Below, piece by piece: positions 60,884 to 64,000 of a stretch of 64,000 nt of DNA. Origin of the DNA: an uncultured Lachnospiraceae bacterium (GTDB taxonomy: Bacteria; Bacillota; Clostridia; Lachnospirales; Lachnospiraceae); contig UQVK01000008.1 of NCBI GenBank assembly GCA_900544445.1, forward strand, positions 1 through 64,000, written 5' to 3'. Under the pieces are notes generated by a model. It was not told the origin of the DNA and ran no database searches. It saw only the letters and a list, made by a program, of their open reading frames with translations. Both the position numbers and the translations under genes were made by a program. The first letter of the stretch is position 1, and the number at the start of each line of letters is the position of its first letter.

Positions 60884-61936
60884 ATGGCGAAGGAAATGAA
60901 TTACCATGACGAACTGAATAAAAAGAACGTGCTGAAGCTGAGGGAAATTCTGGAGACGCTTCCCTCCTTCTGCAGGCAGTTTTTCAGAGGGATCGAGGAT
61001 ACCACGGCAACCAGGACACGCATTGCCTACGCCTATGATGTAAGGATCTTTTTTGAATTTATCCATAAGACCAACGGGGTATACCGGAATATTGATATTG
61101 TGGATTTTCCCCTTTCCATTCTTGATCAGATCGGGCGAGAGGATATTGAGGAATATATGGAGTATCTTTCCTACTATGTGAAGGACGGCGTGGAATATAT
61201 GAATGACGAGCGGGGGAAGAAGCGGAAGCTGGCCTCTCTGCGCAGCTTTTATAACTATTTTTACAGAAATGAGCTGATTTCCACCAATCCTGCGGTTCTC
61301 GTTCCTCTTCCCAAGCTCCATGATAAGGAAATCGTCCGCATGGAACCTAATGAGGTGGCCATCCTGCTGGATGAGGTGGAGGATGGCAGCGGACTGACCA
61401 AAAAGGAAATGAGCTATCACCAGAAAAACGGGACAAGGGATCTGGCGCTGCTCACTCTTCTGCTCGGAACGGGAATCCGTGTATCGGAATGTGTGGGGCT
61501 GGATCTGAATGACGTGGATTTTGACAACCAAAGACTGAAGGTCCGCCGTAAGGGAGGTTATGAAGATCTGGTCTATTTTGGAGAAGAGGTGGCGGAAGCT
61601 CTCCAGAATTATCTGGAAGAACGGAAGGCTGTCATTCCTCTTCCCGGTCATGAAGAGGCACTGTTTCTCTCCATGCAGAACAGAAGGCTGACCGTGCGCA
61701 GCGTGGAAAATCTGGTGAAGAAATACACCTCCCGTGTGACCACGGTAAAGAAAATTACGCCCCATAAGCTCCGCAGCACCTACGGAACCACCCTCTATCA
61801 GGAAACCGGGGATATCTATCTGGTAGCTGATGTGCTGGGCCATAAGGATGTGAATACCACGAGAAAGCATTATGCGGCGATGAAGGATGAAAATAAGCGT
61901 AAAGCGGCAAAGACCGTCAGGCTCAGAGAAGAATAA
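60884..61936 (+). CDS. Tyrosine recombinase, XerS-like
   Basis: 350 aa. The N-terminal SAM-like domain is followed by a catalytic domain with TGIRVSECVGL (Arg), RRKGG (Lys), HKLRSTYG (His-x-x-Arg), GHKDVNTT (His) and KHYAAM (the Tyr nucleophile). The length and the long N-terminal helix bundle resemble XerS, the single-recombinase Xer system of some Firmicutes that resolves chromosome dimers at difSL. No prophage or attachment site is adjacent, which favours a housekeeping Xer over an integrase. Confidence 0.85.
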   Translation: MAKEMNYHDELNKKNVLKLREILETLPSFCRQFFRGIEDTTATRTRIAYAYDVRIFFEFIHKTNGVYRNIDIVDFPLSILDQIGREDIEEYMEYLSYYVKDGVEYMNDERGKKRKLASLRSFYNYFYRNELISTNPAVLVPLPKLHDKEIVRMEPNEVAILLDEVEDGSGLTKKEMSYHQKNGTRDLALLTLLLGTGIRVSECVGLDLNDVDFDNQRLKVRRKGGYEDLVYFGEEVAEALQNYLEERKAVIPLPGHEEALFLSMQNRRLTVRSVENLVKKYTSRVTTVKKITPHKLRSTYGTTLYQETGDIYLVADVLGHKDVNTTRKHYAAMKDENKRKAAKTVRLREE

Positions 61937-61962
61937 GAGAATCGCGGCTGCGATTCTCTTAT
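61933..61962. terminator. Bidirectional terminator between convergent recombinase and kinase genes
   Basis: Perfect 13-base arms ATAAGAGAATCGC (61933-61945) and GCGATTCTCTTAT (61950-61962) with a four-base loop. T-rich DNA follows on the plus strand. The left arm overlaps the stop codon of the recombinase gene. Confidence 0.8.
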
Positions 61963-61984
61963 CGTTTGCCCTTTTATTCACCTT

Positions 61985-64000
61985 TTATCTTCGCTTTCCG
62001 AACCACAGAGTCTTCAACCAGTTTCGGATTCCGGAAAATCTGTCTTTTTTCCCCGATCTTTCGGCTTTTTTCTGAAATGTATCTGCATTCTGAACTCTGT
62101 CGGCATGCGGAAGCGTTTCAGCATCCCGAACCGTGTCTGCGTTCTGTCCTGTGTCAACAGATTTCGTCCCATCGATGGAAAACATGTTTCGGGAGGAAAA
62201 TATGTTTTCGCCCGGTTCTGCAGAAGCGGGAGTTCTCATATCATTTTTCCTGTAAAACCGATTGCTGTTCTTATTCCAGGGGATGGGAGGATGTGGGGAT
62301 GCCGGATGGATCTGATCCCCCTTCGGCACCTGTTCCTGTGCGTTTCCGCCGTCCATTGCCTCATCTTTTTGGGGGAAGGTCAGAATCGCTTTGAACAGAT
62401 CTCCGTCAACCTCAATCCGCATACTTCCGCCCTGCAGTTCCGCAAAGCTTTTTGCAATGGCAAGTCCCAGGCCGCTTCCTTCCGTATTGCGGGAGCCGTC
62501 TCCGCGGACGAAACGTTCCGTCAGTTCATTGGGATCAACGGACAGCTCCGATGCAGAAATGTTTTTCAGCTCTATCCGTACATATTCCCGATTCTTTCCG
62601 GAGGAAGCCGGGGAAAGATTTCCCTCGGAAGATCTTTCCTTTTCTTCTGTCAGGGTGACATAAACCCTCGTACCCTTTAAGGCATATTTGATAATGTTGG
62701 TATAGAGATTATCAAAGATCCGGTAGGTTTTCTGGCTGTCCAGGGAAAGGATGATCTTCTTTTCCGGAAGGCGGAATCGAAAATCCAGGTCTGCGGCACT
62801 GATCCGGTCTTCCTGTTCCAGATACGCCTGCCTGAGCAGATTGCAGATATCCACGTCCACGATCTGGAGCGTGACCGCTTTGCTGCTTGCCTTGCTGATT
62901 TCAAACAGGTCCTCAATTAAAACCTTAAGACGGTTTGCCTTTTTCTGAAGTACGGCAAGATATTCCTCCTTCTTTTCCTCTGTAACGCCAGGCTCCTTCA
63001 GCAGGTCAATATAGGTGATGATGGCGGTCAGAGGAGTCTTCAGGTCATGGGAGACGTTGGTGATCAGTTCGGTTTTCATCCGCTGACTTTTGACTTCCTC
63101 ATCCACCGCTCTCTTAAAGTCCACCTGAATGCGCCTCAGCTGGGACTTATAGCTTTCAAAGATGCCGAAGTCCTCGGAAAGTGCGGTATCCAGATTTCCC
63201 TGTGCGATGGAGCTGGTTGCCCGGAGCAGCTTTCTGTACTTCTCCTGAATGCCTATGACATATCTTTTCAGTATGAAATATACGATAACCGTATATACGA
63301 TCAGCCCCAGAATTCCCGCGAACCAGAAGCAGCAGATCAATACCAGGATGAAGAAATTCACGCCGAGAACCTTCAGAATGATCCGGTTTGCGTCGGTGCC
63401 GATATCGTAACTGACCAGTTCCGTATAAAATTTACGAAACGCCCGTTTTATCCTGCTGTAAACCTTGTGCCAGTATTTACAGATGAGGCTTCGCTCCTTC
63501 AGACTGCTTCTGCGGATGCCTGACAGGCCTGAGCCGATCAGAAAAGCCATGGCAAACAGTACAGCGAGAAAAAGGAACATGGCCGCCTTATCCAGAGGAA
63601 TACGCAGAATCCTTCCACCATTTCCGAGGCCAGCCCGGACGCTCTGAAGGAAAATTCCGTTTTCATATTCCGCAGTAAAACGTATTACCGGATAGACGGA
63701 ATATGCAATCAGTATAATGGCAAGTACGGCAGCCGTTTCAATATACAGCCCCCTTTTCCGGCGCATATGCTGGGCATTGTTAAGGGCTTCCCCGGCTTCT
63801 TCCTGCCCGACGAAAGCCGCAGTTTCAGGCTGCTGTTGAGATGCGGCCAGGCTCCTGCGGATCATGCCGGCAGCAGCACAGAGAAACAGCAGAACAAGAT
63901 AAGCGGGAGCAACTCCTGCGTCATGATAGCTGTTTTCCAACGCCAGATACAGATCGGTCCGGGAGGAAGAATCATCTCCGCTCCAGAGAAGAGTATCATA
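61985..64000 (-). CDS. Sensor histidine kinase (right-truncated, N-terminus outside the window)
   Basis: The frame is open to base 64000, so the N-terminus is missing; at least 671 residues are visible. Several hydrophobic segments precede a HAMP-like region, then the H-box NVSHDLKTPLTAIITYIDLLK, an N-box-like DNLYTNIIKYAL and the G-box GSGLGLAIAKSF. The N-box sequence lacks the usual second Asn-Ala-x-Lys form (here NIIKYALK), which is seen in related Lachnospiraceae kinases. A tail of over 100 residues after the ATPase carries repeated NADT/DAET-type units. No response regulator is inside the window. Confidence 0.9.
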   Translation of the reverse strand, partial: YDTLLWSGDDSSSRTDLYLALENSYHDAGVAPAYLVLLFLCAAAGMIRRSLAASQQQPETAAFVGQEEAGEALNNAQHMRRKRGLYIETAAVLAIILIAYSVYPVIRFTAEYENGIFLQSVRAGLGNGGRILRIPLDKAAMFLFLAVLFAMAFLIGSGLSGIRRSSLKERSLICKYWHKVYSRIKRAFRKFYTELVSYDIGTDANRIILKVLGVNFFILVLICCFWFAGILGLIVYTVIVYFILKRYVIGIQEKYRKLLRATSSIAQGNLDTALSEDFGIFESYKSQLRRIQVDFKRAVDEEVKSQRMKTELITNVSHDLKTPLTAIITYIDLLKEPGVTEEKKEEYLAVLQKKANRLKVLIEDLFEISKASSKAVTLQIVDVDICNLLRQAYLEQEDRISAADLDFRFRLPEKKIILSLDSQKTYRIFDNLYTNIIKYALKGTRVYVTLTEEKERSSEGNLSPASSGKNREYVRIELKNISASELSVDPNELTERFVRGDGSRNTEGSGLGLAIAKSFAELQGGSMRIEVDGDLFKAILTFPQKDEAMDGGNAQEQVPKGDQIHPASPHPPIPWNKNSNRFYRKNDMRTPASAEPGENIFSSRNMFSIDGTKSVDTGQNADTVRDAETLPHADRVQNADTFQKKAERSGKKDRFSGIRNWLKTLWFGKRR

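Noticed and set aside
60884..61936. Phage or integrative-element integrase
   Set aside because: The protein resembles XerS, no tRNA, attachment-site duplication or phage gene is nearby, and neighbours are housekeeping.

Overview
This window looks like a chromosomal core region of a spore-forming, GC-rich Clostridia bacterium, most likely family Lachnospiraceae. The reasons are the Firmicutes order tepA-spoIIIE, the sporulation genes yqfC, yqfD and a spoVB-like gene, the cluster radC-mreBCD-mrdA-minCDE-rodA-mgsA, the yggS-sepF pair, strong AGGAGG ribosome binding sites and sigma-A type promoters. No tRNA, rRNA, CRISPR array, insertion sequence or prophage was recognised. The species is not determined.

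Layout. Positions 1-12607 carry the end of a membrane protein, the ClpP-like TepA, a SpoIIIE/FtsK translocase, the one-carbon folate genes fhs and folD, a membrane zinc-ribbon/TPR/chitobiase-domain protein, an NfnAB-type pair (ferredoxin-NADP reductase and glutamate synthase-like subunit), a Dabb-domain protein and a zinc-ribbon membrane protein. Positions 12604-16304 carry rlmH, a nucleoside hydrolase, a gene-poor accessory patch (14002-14516) with what may be a remnant of a small toxin gene and dense palindromes, two tandem RNHCP-domain proteins and a VOC-GNAT fusion. Positions 16382-21981 are a sporulation and RNA-maturation block (yqfC, yqfD, phoH, ybeY, spoVB-like, a BofC-like protein). 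Positions 22072-28290 hold two FAD oxidoreductases and the proline genes proB and proA, with a DUF896 gene and 5-formyl-THF cyclo-ligase between them.

Positions 28348-33142 are pepT, miaB and a cytosolic heparinase II/III-like enzyme. Two leftward small membrane-protein genes follow, then mutS, mutL, miaA, a PLP lyase and a DUF4321 protein (34360-41778). Positions 41842-52256 form a rightward cell-shape and division cluster: radC, mreB, mreC, mreD, mrdA (PBP2), minC, minD, minE, rodA, mgsA and a D,D-carboxypeptidase lipoprotein. Positions 52343-61936 hold a small P-loop protein, a HlyD-like membrane protein, yggS, sepF, aroB, lspA, an RluD-type pseudouridine synthase, a cytidylate-kinase-like protein, an alkyltransferase-like protein, dtd (leftward), a TtcA-like tRNA thiolase and a XerS-like recombinase. 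A leftward sensor histidine kinase runs off the right edge.

Most genes are housekeeping and rightward with short gaps or ATGA overlaps. The unusual material lies in the gaps: several intergenic stretches are packed with perfect short hairpins, often with 3-base loops (14292-14429, 23369-23497, 37012-37133, 52830-52900). The least characterised proteins are the RNHCP pair, the VOC-GNAT fusion, the FAIM-like membrane protein, the zinc-ribbon/chitobiase-domain protein and the HlyD-like protein next to yggS-sepF. No complete new system could be demonstrated from the sequence alone.
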